The notes under the pieces: model-generated
Seen by the model: only the letters and a program-made list of their open reading frames with translations
What the model was told of the DNA's origin: nothing
Database searches by the model: none
Source: CAXMQS01 sp964195995
Lineage (GTDB): Bacteria > Actinomycetota > Acidimicrobiia > Spongiisociales > JAOTWH01
DNA: 40,432 bases
Direction: 5' to 3'
NCBI GenBank assembly: GCA_964195995.1
Contig: CAXMQS010000056.1
Span: 1-40,432 of the forward strand
Position numbers and translations under genes: made by a program
Part shown: in pieces, positions 15,315-24,878 of the stretch
Position numbering within the stretch: the stretch's first letter is position 1
Layout of the letters: the number at the start of each line of letters is the position of its first letter

Positions 15315-16604
15315 CTAGCGATCCGGGGCGAGCGACACCCGAGCCTCGCCGGCGACGTAGAGCGAACCTGCGACGAGCACCGCGCCGTTTGGTCCCGCTG
15401 CGGCGACGGCCGCTCGCAGACCAGCGGCGACGGAGGGGTGTCCGGAGGCTCGAAGGTTGAGCCTCTCCGCCATTTCAACGAGCTCCGCGACCGGCATCGC
15501 CCGCGGAGCCTCGGCGGCGACGGCGAAGAGCGAGTCGACCTGCGGAGCCAGCACAGCCAGCATCTCGTCAGCCTCCTTGTCGACCATCGCCCCGAACACG
15601 AGCGACCACTCTGTCGACGGGAACTCCCGCTGCAGCGAAGCGGCAAGGGCTTCAGCTGCAGGCAGGTTGTGAGCGCCGTCGATCATCAACAACGGAGAGG
15701 TATCAACGATCTCCATCCGCCCCGGCGTGGCAATCGTCGCAGCCTCGGCGACCGCCAGCTCGTCGAGAGCGCGGCCGCTGAAGGCCTCGACGGCAGCCAC
15801 CGCGATGGCGAAGTTGTCAACCTGGTGGCGTCCGTGGGTGCGTAGCTGAAGTTCGTTGTGGGATGAGTAGATGCCATCGACATCTATGACCCATCCGCCT
15901 ACGGCGGGACTGTTCCCCGTTATCGAGAAGTCCGTCCCGAGTCGAAAGCGCTGCGCTCCCACCTCGGCGGCTCTGGCTGCGATCACCGCCTCGGCCTCGT
16001 CGTGCAACGCCCCCGTGACGACGACGCAGCCTTCCTTGATGATCGCCGCCTTCTCGGCCGCGATCCCAGCGATCTCGCTGCCGAGGTACTCCATGTGATC
16101 GCGCCCCAGCGTGGTGATGACCACCACCTGCGGCTCGACCACATTGGTGGCGTCGAGGCGGCCGCCGAGCCCGACCTCGACAACCCCTACCGACGCCGGG
16201 TAACCGGCGAAGAGGCTGAAGGCGAGCGCGGCCGTGGCTTCGAAGTAGGTAACGCCCGACCCGCTCTGCTCCTCGAAGAGCTCAATGACCGGACCCACCT
16301 CGGCAACGAGGTCGGCAAATTCATTACGTGTCAGATGCTCGGCGCCGATGCCGAACCGCTGCTCGATCGATTCGAGGTGGGGCGATATGAAGGTTCCTGG
16401 AGCCAGCCCCTGCCTCGTCAGGACGGCCGCGATATACCGGACGGTGGATGTCTTCCCGTTGGTCCCGCCAACGTGGATGATCGGGGCGGCCAGGTGCGGG
16501 TCGGCCATGGCGTCCATGAGCCCAACCATCCGCTCGAGACCGGGCTTCACGCCGAGGCCTATTCGAGCGTCGAGAAAGGCCGTGGCGGCCTCGTAATCGT
16601 TCAA
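15315..16604 (-). CDS. folC: folylpolyglutamate synthase / dihydrofolate synthase
   Basis: 429 residues. Mur-ligase-type enzyme that adds glutamate to folates. Contains the P-loop GGTNGKTST (about 46-54), the SPHLESIEQRF motif, VGLGGRLDATNVV and the C-terminal DGAHN. Starts with TTG inside the valS stop (TTGA overlap, four bases), a common valS-folC coupling; the first recognisable family residues (YEAATAFLDARIGLGVKPGLERM) directly follow. Confidence 0.95.
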   Translation of the reverse strand: MNDYEAATAFLDARIGLGVKPGLERMVGLMDAMADPHLAAPIIHVGGTNGKTSTVRYIAAVLTRQGLAPGTFISPHLESIEQRFGIGAEHLTRNEFADLVAEVGPVIELFEEQSGSGVTYFEATAALAFSLFAGYPASVGVVEVGLGGRLDATNVVEPQVVVITTLGRDHMEYLGSEIAGIAAEKAAIIKEGCVVVTGALHDEAEAVIAARAAEVGAQRFRLGTDFSITGNSPAVGGWVIDVDGIYSSHNELQLRTHGRHQVDNFAIAVAAVEAFSGRALDELAVAEAATIATPGRMEIVDTSPLLMIDGAHNLPAAEALAASLQREFPSTEWSLVFGAMVDKEADEMLAVLAPQVDSLFAVAAEAPRAMPVAELVEMAERLNLRASGHPSVAAGLRAAVAAAGPNGAVLVAGSLYVAGEARVSLAPDR

Positions 16605-19189
16605 CCGAGTTCTTCGAGCTGGGCACGAAGGCTGTCGATGAGCTGCTCGGCCGCAGACAGCTTCCCCTGCTCTTTCTCCACTACCTCTGCTGGGGCGCGA
16701 TCTCGGAACGACTCATTGCCGAGCTTGGCCGCAGCATGGTCCCTGGCATCAACGGCCGTGGCGACGGCGGCGGCGAGTCGCTGCCGCTCTGAGTCAACGT
16801 CTATCGCTCCCCCGAGTGCAACGAACCCCTCGACCTTCCCCGACACCAGTCTGGTATGGCCCTCCCCCGGAGCCTCCCCGAACGTCATGGACAATCGAGC
16901 GAGCTCCATGGCCTGCTCTGGCCACCAATCCTCGACCGTGTCTCCAGCATCGACGACCACCATGGTCAGCTCGGCATTCGGCCCGAGGCCATGCTCGGCG
17001 CGGAAACGGCGCGCCGCCACGATGAGCTCCTGGAAGGTCTCCATCGACCGGGGCAAGTCGTAAGCGGGTGGATCCGGCCAAGGCGCCGTCGCCAACAGGC
17101 CGTCGCCGACCAGTTGCGACCACAGCTCCTCGGTGACGAAGGGGATAGCGGGGTGGAACAGCTTGAGAACATCGCGGATCACGACGCCGACAACAGCAGC
17201 TGCCTCTGCCGACCGATCGGGATCTCGCAACGGCGCCTTGGAGAGCTCGATGAACCAGTCGAACACCTCAGACCAGGCGAACGCGTAGAGAGTCGAGAAG
17301 GCGTCGCTGAACCGATACTCGTCGAGCAGCTCGTCCACCTGTTGGGTCACCTCATGCAGCCGCTGCAATATCCACGCCGCCTCGGGGGCAGGGTCGGTCG
17401 GGTAGCCCCCGGCGCGGGGTACGTCATCGACGTGGGTCGCTGCGAAGCGGACGGCGTTCCACAGCTTGTTGCCGAAACGCCTCGCCGCGTCCAGCCACTC
17501 GTCTTGGGGTGCAGGTACCTCATGACCGGGGGCCGCCGCCTGCAGCAGAGTCAACCGCAGGGCATCGGCGCCGTAGGTGTGCGCCAGATCCAGAGGATCG
17601 ACGGCGTTGTTGAGCGACTTGGACATCTTGCGGCCGTCCGCGGTGCGAACCAGACCATGGATGACCACATCGGGATAGGGGCTCTCGCCCATAAAGTGCA
17701 AGCCCATCTTCAGCATCCGGGCCACCCAGAAGTAGATGATGTCGTAACCGGTAACCAGCACCGAGTTGGGGTAGAACCGCTTGAGGTCTTCTGTCTCGTC
17801 TGGCCAGCCCAGGGTTGAGAATGGCCACAGCGCCGACGAGAACCAGGTGTCGAGGACGTCCTCGTCCGCCCGCAAGTTTGCGGCGCCGCACGCCGTGCAG
17901 GCCGTTGGCTCGTCTTTGGCAACTATCACCTCTTGGCAAGCGTCGCAGTACCACGCTGGGATCCGGTGGCCCCACCACAGCTGACGACTGATGCACCAGT
18001 CCCGCAGGTTCTCCATCCAGTGGAAGTAGCTGTTCTCCCAACTCTTGGGAACGAATCGAGTTTCGCCATTGCGAAAGGTATCGATGGCGGGCCCGACGAG
18101 CGGCTCGACCTTGACGAACCACTGAAGCGACAGCATGGGTTCGACAACGTCGTTGGACCGCGAGCAATGGCCGACGCTGTGGGTGTGCTCGGCGACGGAC
18201 ACGAGGGCACCGGACGCGGCGAGCGCCTCCTTGACGGCAGTCCTCGCACCGAACCGATCCATGCCGGCGAACTGGCCGCCTGCGGGAGTGATCAGACCGT
18301 CTTCGCCGATGACCTTGATGGCCTCGAGTCCCGACCTCTGGCCGATGTCGAAGTCAAGTGGATCGTGGGCAGGAGTGACCTTGACAGCCCCGGTGCCGAA
18401 CTCGGGATCAACTTCGGCATCGGCCACAACAGGAATCCGACGCTCCATCAGCGGCAGAATCACCTCGCGGCCTATAGCGTCGGCGTAGCGCTCGTCACCG
18501 GGGTGAACGGCCACTGCAGTGTCGCCGAGCATGGTTTCGGCGCGGGTGGTAGCGACTTCGATCGCCCCTTCGCCATCCGCGAACGGGTACCTGATAGTGA
18601 CCAACTCCCCCAGCGTCTCTTCGTGCTCCACCTCGATGTCGGAGAGAGCGGTCCGACAGTGTGGGCACCAGTTGATGATCCGGTTGGAGCGATAGATGAG
18701 CCCCTCGTCGTACAGCGTGACGAAGACCTGGCGCACGGCGCGAGACAAACCCTCGTCGAGCGTGAAGCGCTCGCGTGTCCAATCGACTGAGAACCCAAGG
18801 GTCCTCATCTGCTCGGAGATGCGGCCGCCGGAGCGCTCCTTCCACATCCACACCTGCTCAACGAAGGCTTCCCTCCCGATGTCGTGGCGGCTGAGGCCCT
18901 CTGCCGCTAGCTCACGCTCGACCACGTTCTGGGTGGCGATGCCGGCGTGATCGGTTCCTGGGACCCACAGCGCCGCCAAGCCCTGCATGCGCTTGCGACG
19001 GATGATGACGTCCTGGATCGAGAGATCGAGGGCGTGCCCCATGTGCAGCGAACCGGTGACATTTGGGGGCGGTATGACGATGCAGAAGGGCGCACCGTCG
19101 GGGTTTACCTCAGGACGGAAGGCGCCGGCTGACTCCCAGCGGTCGTACCACCGGGATTCGACGGCCGCGGGGTCGTACGTTGACTCCAT
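16601..19189 (-). CDS. valS: valyl-tRNA synthetase
   Basis: 862 residues, class I synthetase. HIGH motif is HMGH at about 50, in PPPNVTGSLHMGHAL. KMSKS is present at about 521 (GRKMSKSLNNAVDP). The CP1 editing domain lies between (TTRAETMLGDTAVAVHP). Also present are a zinc-like CDAC...CTACG segment near 415-435, the anticodon-binding domain, and a C-terminal coiled coil ending SLRAQLEELG. Charges tRNA-Val and deacylates mischarged Thr-tRNA. ATG at 19189 with GAAGGG seven bases upstream. Confidence 0.97.
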   Translation of the reverse strand: MESTYDPAAVESRWYDRWESAGAFRPEVNPDGAPFCIVIPPPNVTGSLHMGHALDLSIQDVIIRRKRMQGLAALWVPGTDHAGIATQNVVERELAAEGLSRHDIGREAFVEQVWMWKERSGGRISEQMRTLGFSVDWTRERFTLDEGLSRAVRQVFVTLYDEGLIYRSNRIINWCPHCRTALSDIEVEHEETLGELVTIRYPFADGEGAIEVATTRAETMLGDTAVAVHPGDERYADAIGREVILPLMERRIPVVADAEVDPEFGTGAVKVTPAHDPLDFDIGQRSGLEAIKVIGEDGLITPAGGQFAGMDRFGARTAVKEALAASGALVSVAEHTHSVGHCSRSNDVVEPMLSLQWFVKVEPLVGPAIDTFRNGETRFVPKSWENSYFHWMENLRDWCISRQLWWGHRIPAWYCDACQEVIVAKDEPTACTACGAANLRADEDVLDTWFSSALWPFSTLGWPDETEDLKRFYPNSVLVTGYDIIYFWVARMLKMGLHFMGESPYPDVVIHGLVRTADGRKMSKSLNNAVDPLDLAHTYGADALRLTLLQAAAPGHEVPAPQDEWLDAARRFGNKLWNAVRFAATHVDDVPRAGGYPTDPAPEAAWILQRLHEVTQQVDELLDEYRFSDAFSTLYAFAWSEVFDWFIELSKAPLRDPDRSAEAAAVVGVVIRDVLKLFHPAIPFVTEELWSQLVGDGLLATAPWPDPPAYDLPRSMETFQELIVAARRFRAEHGLGPNAELTMVVVDAGDTVEDWWPEQAMELARLSMTFGEAPGEGHTRLVSGKVEGFVALGGAIDVDSERQRLAAAVATAVDARDHAAAKLGNESFRDRAPAEVVEKEQGKLSAAEQLIDSLRAQLEELG

Positions 19190-19224
19190 TTCGCCCTTCG
19201 CTCATAGCGGAAGATGGTACCCCC

Positions 19225-19259
19225 GACGCGTCAGGGTCCGAGGCTGCTGCCTCGGACCC
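19225..19259 (-). terminator. strong hairpin between surface-protein gene and valS
   Basis: A perfect 11-bp stem (GGGTCCGAGGC / GCCTCGGACCC, 19234-19259) with a 4-base loop stands 104 bases after the stop of the small surface protein and 45 bases before valS. There is no T run after it. Immediately downstream in the transcript is an 8-base palindrome GACGCGTC (19225-19232). Best read as a terminator without a U tail, possibly doubling as a valS leader structure; the rest of the 173-base gap has no gene. Confidence 0.55.
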
Positions 19260-19362
19260 GGAGCCCGTACCGATGTTTTCTCCGCCCGCTCCCGTACCCA
19301 CCAACCTACGTTGCCGGAAACGGCCCGTCGAGGCCCAAACGGCCTCTACCTGGGGTAGCTAG

Positions 19363-20463
19363 TTACCGCAGATTGATGTATCGCTTGCGAGAGCCGCGAT
19401 CGGTAGCCGCCAACACAAGGGCGACACCAATCAGCAGCGCGGCAAAGCCAGCGAGACCGATGTTTCTCGTTTGGTCGTGCGGACCGGTCTTGACAAGGGT
19501 GTCGGCCGAGGTCGTCGCTGGCGCCAAGGTCGTTGTGGTCGCGGCCTGCAGCACGGTTCCAACCTCGGCGGAGTCCTGGTCGTCCTCAGTGGCGACGTTG
19601 TTGCCTGGCGTCGAGTCGATGTCCGTCTGATCGGCGGTAGCTACCTGCGCGCCGTTGACGTGGGTGCCAACAGCATCAATCGTGGTGGTGATCTCGAGGC
19701 TCGCCGAAGCGGCGATGGCGAGGCTGCCGATGGTCCATATGCCCGTCGCCGAGCTGTAGGCGCCACCGCTGTTGTCCGAGACATAGCTGACTGTGGCTGG
19801 CAAGCTGTCGGAGACCGTGACACCCATGGCATCCGCCGGACCCTGGTTGGTAACCGTGATCGTCCACACCACAGCAGTACCAACGGCCACGACGGCCTGG
19901 TCGACGCTCTTGGTGAGATCCAGGTCGATGTCTCTTGGAGCCGGCACACAGACCTGGGCGCTGGCCTGGTTATTCGCCGGGTTGGTGTCGGGCCAGGTGA
20001 TCTCGTCTTGTCCAACCATCACAACGCCGGTGACATCAGCAACATTGGCAACATTGGTCGAGCACAATGAGTCGGCCGGCGCAGCCGCCATCGTCACGTT
20101 GACGGTGATGGTCGTTGGGTTGGCCGGCAACATCGAGCCCAGATCGCAAGTGAGGGTGCCACCGGTCGCCTCACCGGAGTGGGAACAGCTGCCAACTCCG
20201 GCTGTCGCTGAGACGAAGGACTGGTTGGCGGGAAGCGTGTCGGTGACCTGGACGGATGGCGCGGTCGAGGGGCCGTTATTTACAACGCCGAGTGTGTAGC
20301 TAAGGGAACCACCCACACCGACTTCCCCTGTCGAAGACGTCTTAGTGATCGCCAGATCGATCTCGCTGGTGACGGTCGCCGCCAAGGCGGGCCCAACCAC
20401 CGCCAAGATGAGTCCAATCGCCAATCCAACGGTGGCAGCCGCGGAGGACCTTGTCCGTTGCAT
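19363..20463 (-). CDS. DUF11-repeat cell-wall surface protein (short paralogue)
   Basis: 366 residues. Signal peptide (about 1-29, ending GPALA), then two DUF11-type Ig-like repeats starting at about 34 (EIDLAITKT) and 176 (DIDLDLTKS), a Thr/Ala linker (about 312-322), and a C-terminal wall-sorting-like tail: LVKTG at about 324, a hydrophobic helix and a basic end (RGSRKRY). The sorting motif departs from LPxTG at its second position. Residues 34-312 align without gaps to the C-terminal part of the large protein encoded just upstream. A GAAGGGAAGG ribosome-binding site stands six bases before the ATG. Probably an extracellular stalk or adhesin; function unknown. No sortase gene is in the window. 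Confidence 0.85.
   Translation of the reverse strand: MQRTRSSAAATVGLAIGLILAVVGPALAATVTSEIDLAITKTSSTGEVGVGGSLSYTLGVVNNGPSTAPSVQVTDTLPANQSFVSATAGVGSCSHSGEATGGTLTCDLGSMLPANPTTITVNVTMAAAPADSLCSTNVANVADVTGVVMVGQDEITWPDTNPANNQASAQVCVPAPRDIDLDLTKSVDQAVVAVGTAVVWTITVTNQGPADAMGVTVSDSLPATVSYVSDNSGGAYSSATGIWTIGSLAIAASASLEITTTIDAVGTHVNGAQVATADQTDIDSTPGNNVATEDDQDSAEVGTVLQAATTTTLAPATTSADTLVKTGPHDQTRNIGLAGFAALLIGVALVLAATDRGSRKRYINLR
19528..20364 (-). repeat. 837-nt duplicated DUF11 module, copy A
   Basis: Encodes residues 34-312 of the short surface protein. It matches copy B (20751-21587) residue for residue without a gap from EIDLAITKT to QAATTTT, with long identical blocks such as TVNVTMA, TNQGPA and DIDSTPGNN. 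Equal length (837 nt) and high similarity point to a tandem duplication of the 3' part of the large gene. Confidence 0.85.
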
Positions 20464-20592
20464 TCCAGCCTTCCCTTCCTTCGATCCCGTGCTCTGCCGA
20501 GGGGCTCACTCGCTACACGCAGAAGCCGTCAGGAATCCTAGAGGCATAACCCGAGTCCTGTCCACGGCCCCCCACCGGGCATAGCCAGGGCT

Positions 20593-20604
20593 CCTACTCT
20601 GCGT
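20593..20604 (-). promoter_or_regulatory. shared upstream motif, copy 1
   Basis: ACGCAGAGTAGG on the minus strand, about 130 bases before the short surface-protein start. The same 12 bases occur about 94 bases before the large surface-protein start (24972-24983). It may be a regulator site or a remnant of the same duplication; no clear -10/-35 boxes are seen near it. Confidence 0.4.
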
Positions 20605-20621
20605 GGCTCCGCTCTTGCCGT

Positions 20622-23600
20622 CTACCAATCAAACTGTTGGCGGCGGCGGGCGGTCAGGATCATCAAGCCTCCCAGGGCGATAATCGCCATACCCAGGCCT
20701 GTCAGCGAACCCGTCTCCAAACCTGTCTTCGGCAAGGTGGTAGCCGGCGGCGTCGTCGTCGTTGCCGCCTGCAGCACCGTGCCGACCTCCGCCGGATCTT
20801 GGTCGTCCTCGGTAGCTATGTTGTTGCCCGGAGTCGAATCGATGTCCGTCTGATCGGCAGTCGCCACCTGAGCTTCGTTGATATGGGTACCAGAGACGTC
20901 GACCGTTGTCGTTATCTGGAGAGTCGCCGAAGCGCCGACCGCCAGGCCGCCGATAGTCCAGATTCCCGTCGCCGAGTTGAAGGCGCCGCCGCCGTTGTCA
21001 GAAACGTAGCTGACACCGGCTGGCAGGTTGTCGGAAACGGTGACGCCGGTGGCAGCCGCCGGCCCCTGGTTGGTGACCGTGATCGTCCACACCACTGCCG
21101 TGCCGAGGGGCACGACGGCCTGGTCGACGCTCTTGGTGAGCTCGAGATCGATGTCCGTCGGTGCCGGCACGCAGACTTCGGCGCTGGCCTGGTTGTTGCC
21201 GAGGTCGCTCTCGGGCCAGGTGATCTCGTCTGTCCCGACCATGATCACGCCCGTGACGTCCGCGACGGCTGCAACGTTGGTCGAGCACTGCGCTCCCGCG
21301 GGAGCGGACGCCATCGTGACGTTGACCGTGATCGAGGTCGGATTGTCCGGCAGCATCGATCCCAGATCACAGGTCAGGACACCACCGGTCGGTGAACCGT
21401 CGTGGGTGCACGTTCCAAGCGGAGTGACCGCTGACACGAAAGTTTGGTTGGTCGGCAGCGTGTCGGTCACCCGCACCGCTGGAGCCGTCGACGGACCGTT
21501 GTTCGTCACGCCCAGCGTGTAACTGAAGGCACCGCCAACGCCTACCTCGGCGGCCGAAGCTGTCTTGGTGATCGCCAGATCGATCTCGTTGAGCACCGTG
21601 GCGTTCTTCTTGACGTAGTTACAGCCTGTGCCCATCAGGGTCGGACCGCTCGGTGCCGCTGGGTCGAACGGTGGCGACGTCGCCGAAGTCTCGGTGCAGA
21701 GCCCATCATCCGCCTTGGTCTGATTGGGCTCATAGCCGGCAAGCGTCTCGTCGCCGTACACCCAGGCTCGGTTCCACACACGGAGGAACGCTGATGGGTC
21801 CATGGTCAGACTCAAATCGATGTCGATGCTTTCACCGACGGCGAGGTCGCCGACCTCACACCTGACGGCGTGAGAATCGGAGTCGATGGCGCAGGTGATC
21901 CCGGCGCGTGACGCTGTCGCGCTGTTGTAGGTGACGCCATTGGTAGCTAGACGCTCGTCGGAGTCGAATGTCAAGAACACTCCTGGAAGTTCGACCACTT
22001 CGACGACTGCCGGCGGGTTGTTGATCCGGAAGAAGGGGTCGCCGACGCCGTCGCTGGTCTCGTCGAAGAACGGGAACTCCTCGAACCCGGCGGCCGGGTT
22101 GAACAGGTCGACATCAACGGCGTCGATCCGGGCTGGCAGCGCGTCGAGCACGACTACACCAGTAGCCAAGTCCGGCCCCAAGTTGGTCACGGTCAACCTG
22201 TATTCGAAATCGGTACCGGCGACGACCGCATCGGGGTTCTCGGGGTCGTCGGGGTTAGCGATCTTCTTCTCGATCTGCAGATCGATCACCGGCGGTTCTC
22301 CGAAGTAGTGCGACGGATCGTTATCGGTGACATTGTCATCCGCTCCGGTGGGCGGAGTGCCGACGACAGTGCCCAGGTTGGCGTACTGGCCATCGATAGC
22401 GGTGCCCGTTGCCGTGCACGTCATCAAAGCCTGCGGGGCCAGCTCGGTGGCTGGGCAGCTGACTGCGACACCCTGGTCATCGGTGACGGCGATGCCGCTG
22501 AGCGCCACGTTGCCGGTGTTGGTGACAACGTAGGTCCAGGTGACAGCAGCACCCATGGCAATGTTCTCGCCGGGAGCGAAGTCCGAGTCGGAACCGTTGG
22601 TGGCCTTCTCGATGTCGATGGCAGGGTTCGATCCGAAGTAGTGCGACGGATCTTCGTCGGTGACATCGGGGAGTCCGCTCGGCGGGGTGCCGACGACGGA
22701 ACCCAGGTTGGCGTACTGGCCAGCAGTGGCGGTGCCCGTAGCGCTGTAGAGCCATGTCTCGGTGGTCTCGAGGATGCCGTTGTTGTTGGTATCACCAGAG
22801 TCCGGTCCGGCGATGACGCCCAGATCGGAGTCGGTGACAACGATATTGGACAGGGCCATGTCGCCGGTGTTGGTGACAACGTAGGTCCAGGTGACACCTG
22901 CACCCGTGGCGATGAACTCGCCAGGAGCGGTGTCAGATTGGAAACCGTTGGTGGCCTTCTCGATGTCGATGCTGTTGGCAGGCAAGAACAGGCCGGCGTC
23001 CCAGGTGGGATCGTCGGTGCCCGCAGGCAGCGTGATGGCCTCGGTCTTGCCCAAGGCGCGGGCCGGGTCAGCGGTGCCGTCGTTGGCATCTGAGTCGAGC
23101 GCATCGTCTCCGCCCTGATCGAGCGGGGAGAAGATATAGCCCTCTGGGAGGACGAACTGCACGAAGTAGGTGCCTGCCGCCAGGCCGTCAAAGAGATAGG
23201 AACCGTCGGCAGCCGTTGTGGTGAAGGTGATGAACTCCATGTTCTCGTCCAACAGCTCAACGCGAACGCCGCCGAGGCCTTGCTCGCTCTCCTGCTGGAT
23301 GCCGTCGAGGGCGATGCCCTCAACCTGGTCGGTGCTGGTGCCGTCGTCGAGCCACACGAAGTTGCCAAGCGATGACAGCTCGGGCTCGACCGGATCGAGG
23401 AGAACGCAAATCGGGTCGATCGAGTTAGCGGTCGGCTGGTTCCCAATGAGGTCGGCGATGTGCCAACCCTTGATCTGGTCAACATCCTCACCGACGACGA
23501 GCAGATTGTCGTCCCCATTGACCAGCTCCAGCAACCAGTTCGGCACACTGTCGCTGTCGGCGAGATCGCTGATGGCGGACGAGTCGTAGGTCGCGCCGCT

Positions 23601-24878
23601 GGTTGCCGAGTACAGGCGCACGAAATACTGCTCGAATGGCTGGTTCTGCGCGGTGTGGTTCGGTCCGAAGTCAGCAGACGCCAGCGTGACTCGATAGCTC
23701 CCAGCGGGGACATCGACGTCGAAGAACGGCGTCATCAATGGTCCGCTGTCGAGAAGCCTCGTCCCGGTCATGTCGAGCAAGATCTGGCCGTCTGTTGGCC
23801 GGATGGGGCACATGAAGAGGCCGGCGTCCAGCGTGTCGTTGAACTCACCTGGGGCCATGCTCACCTGCTGCGTCACATGCTGACCAAGGATGCTGGCGTC
23901 GGAGTCTGTCGAGTTGCTGCCCTGATTGGCATGGGTGAAGATGTATCCGTCGCGATCATCGAAACGGACCGAGTAGCTGACGTCCGGCGTCAGATCATTG
24001 AACTTGTAGAGCCCCTGAGCATCGGTGAACGTGGAGTCGACGACCTGTCCGGCCATCACCAGATCAACGCGCAGGGCCGAAACAGGGAGCTCACCGGGAT
24101 CCTGGATGCCGTTTCCAGCGTTGGCCAGGTTGCCGTTGCCGTCATCGAGCCACACGAAGTCACCGAGCATGGCGGGGTCGGTCGAAGGGGGCATGGTTGT
24201 CGTGGTGGTGGTCGAGGAGGGCGGAGGCTGGGTGGTCGAGGTGGTTCCCCCAATGCCGATGTAGCCGGCGGGGTCGCTGTCCCACACGAAAAGGCCGTTG
24301 AGGTTGCCCTGCTCGTCGAGAGCCGCGGCGTCGACCTGCACCGTGTTGAGGTGGGGTCCGGCTTCGAGCGCCGCGATGGGGCCGAAGACGCATGACCACT
24401 GTGGAACGCCACCATTATTGATCGAGGTTGTGCCGGGTTGCCCCAGGTCGGGAATCGAAGGGCACTGCGAAAGCAGTTCCTGATGAACATCGTCGGCAAG
24501 GACGAAGTCGGTCAGGTCGGCGTTGCCGGTGTTCTTGATCTCGATGCGCATCCACACGTCGGCTCCGGTCGCCGTCTCGGGGCGATCGGCGTTGTGCCAC
24601 GGGCCGTCCGGCCCGTTGACAGATGCATACTTCTCGAGGTCGATAGCGGGATCGAAGTGACGGGCTACCGGGGCATTGGCGGTCACAGCATCGCCTTCGG
24701 CGCCGGTCTCGACGGCTCCGTCGGCGGACACGAGCGCGGCTTCCACAGGGACGGCATCGTCACCGAACACCAAGCCATTGGCCAAGGTGGGTCCGCTGAC
24801 GACTGACGCTACAAGCGCAATCGCCCACAGAATTGACAGTTTGCGACGCGTGCGTCGCTGAGGAGTTCCGAGACTCAT
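20622..24878 (-). CDS. large multidomain LPxTG surface protein with SdrD_B and DUF11 repeats
   Basis: 1418 residues. Signal peptide with a basic start (about 1-34); an N-terminal Ig-like region (77-205); a Thr/Ser/Pro linker (about 213-232); SdrD_B/Cna-B-like domain 1 from about 235 (MLGDFVWLDDGNGN); an unclassified domain (about 330-490); SdrD_B-like domain 2 from about 504 (LGNFVWLDDG); two near-identical repeats from about 636 and 752 (IDIEKATNG, each ending DPSHYFG); DUF11-type repeats from about 864, 1099 and 1243; then LPKTG at about 1383, a hydrophobic helix and a basic tail (ARRRQQ). This is a sortase-type wall-anchored stalk or adhesin. Repeated DxDxDG-like acid loops suggest calcium binding, by family analogy. 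GGAGG stands before the ATG. It separates clpX from valS. Confidence 0.9.
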   Translation of the reverse strand: MSLGTPQRRTRRKLSILWAIALVASVVSGPTLANGLVFGDDAVPVEAALVSADGAVETGAEGDAVTANAPVARHFDPAIDLEKYASVNGPDGPWHNADRPETATGADVWMRIEIKNTGNADLTDFVLADDVHQELLSQCPSIPDLGQPGTTSINNGGVPQWSCVFGPIAALEAGPHLNTVQVDAAALDEQGNLNGLFVWDSDPAGYIGIGGTTSTTQPPPSSTTTTTTMPPSTDPAMLGDFVWLDDGNGNLANAGNGIQDPGELPVSALRVDLVMAGQVVDSTFTDAQGLYKFNDLTPDVSYSVRFDDRDGYIFTHANQGSNSTDSDASILGQHVTQQVSMAPGEFNDTLDAGLFMCPIRPTDGQILLDMTGTRLLDSGPLMTPFFDVDVPAGSYRVTLASADFGPNHTAQNQPFEQYFVRLYSATSGATYDSSAISDLADSDSVPNWLLELVNGDDNLLVVGEDVDQIKGWHIADLIGNQPTANSIDPICVLLDPVEPELSSLGNFVWLDDGTSTDQVEGIALDGIQQESEQGLGGVRVELLDENMEFITFTTTAADGSYLFDGLAAGTYFVQFVLPEGYIFSPLDQGGDDALDSDANDGTADPARALGKTEAITLPAGTDDPTWDAGLFLPANSIDIEKATNGFQSDTAPGEFIATGAGVTWTYVVTNTGDMALSNIVVTDSDLGVIAGPDSGDTNNNGILETTETWLYSATGTATAGQYANLGSVVGTPPSGLPDVTDEDPSHYFGSNPAIDIEKATNGSDSDFAPGENIAMGAAVTWTYVVTNTGNVALSGIAVTDDQGVAVSCPATELAPQALMTCTATGTAIDGQYANLGTVVGTPPTGADDNVTDNDPSHYFGEPPVIDLQIEKKIANPDDPENPDAVVAGTDFEYRLTVTNLGPDLATGVVVLDALPARIDAVDVDLFNPAAGFEEFPFFDETSDGVGDPFFRINNPPAVVEVVELPGVFLTFDSDERLATNGVTYNSATASRAGITCAIDSDSHAVRCEVGDLAVGESIDIDLSLTMDPSAFLRVWNRAWVYGDETLAGYEPNQTKADDGLCTETSATSPPFDPAAPSGPTLMGTGCNYVKKNATVLNEIDLAITKTASAAEVGVGGAFSYTLGVTNNGPSTAPAVRVTDTLPTNQTFVSAVTPLGTCTHDGSPTGGVLTCDLGSMLPDNPTSITVNVTMASAPAGAQCSTNVAAVADVTGVIMVGTDEITWPESDLGNNQASAEVCVPAPTDIDLELTKSVDQAVVPLGTAVVWTITVTNQGPAAATGVTVSDNLPAGVSYVSDNGGGAFNSATGIWTIGGLAVGASATLQITTTVDVSGTHINEAQVATADQTDIDSTPGNNIATEDDQDPAEVGTVLQAATTTTPPATTLPKTGLETGSLTGLGMAIIALGGLMILTARRRQQFDW
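20751..21587 (-). repeat. 837-nt duplicated DUF11 module, copy B
   Basis: Encodes roughly residues 1098-1376 of the large surface protein and is colinear, without gaps, with copy A at 19528-20364. Differences are mainly conservative substitutions. After the module the two genes diverge: LPKTG here, LVKTG in copy A. Confidence 0.85.

Noticed and set aside
16856..17818. Long plus-strand frame opposite valS
   Set aside because: It is the antisense of a well-supported synthetase; high GC leaves long empty frames, and the product has no recognisable domain.
19190..19362. T-box riboswitch before valS
   Set aside because: A strong hairpin is present, but I found no T-box consensus (AGGGTGGTACCGCG-like) in the right place and no clear specifier loop.
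19363..20463. Short surface gene as a pseudogene fragment
   Set aside because: It has its own ribosome-binding site, signal peptide, intact frame and membrane tail.
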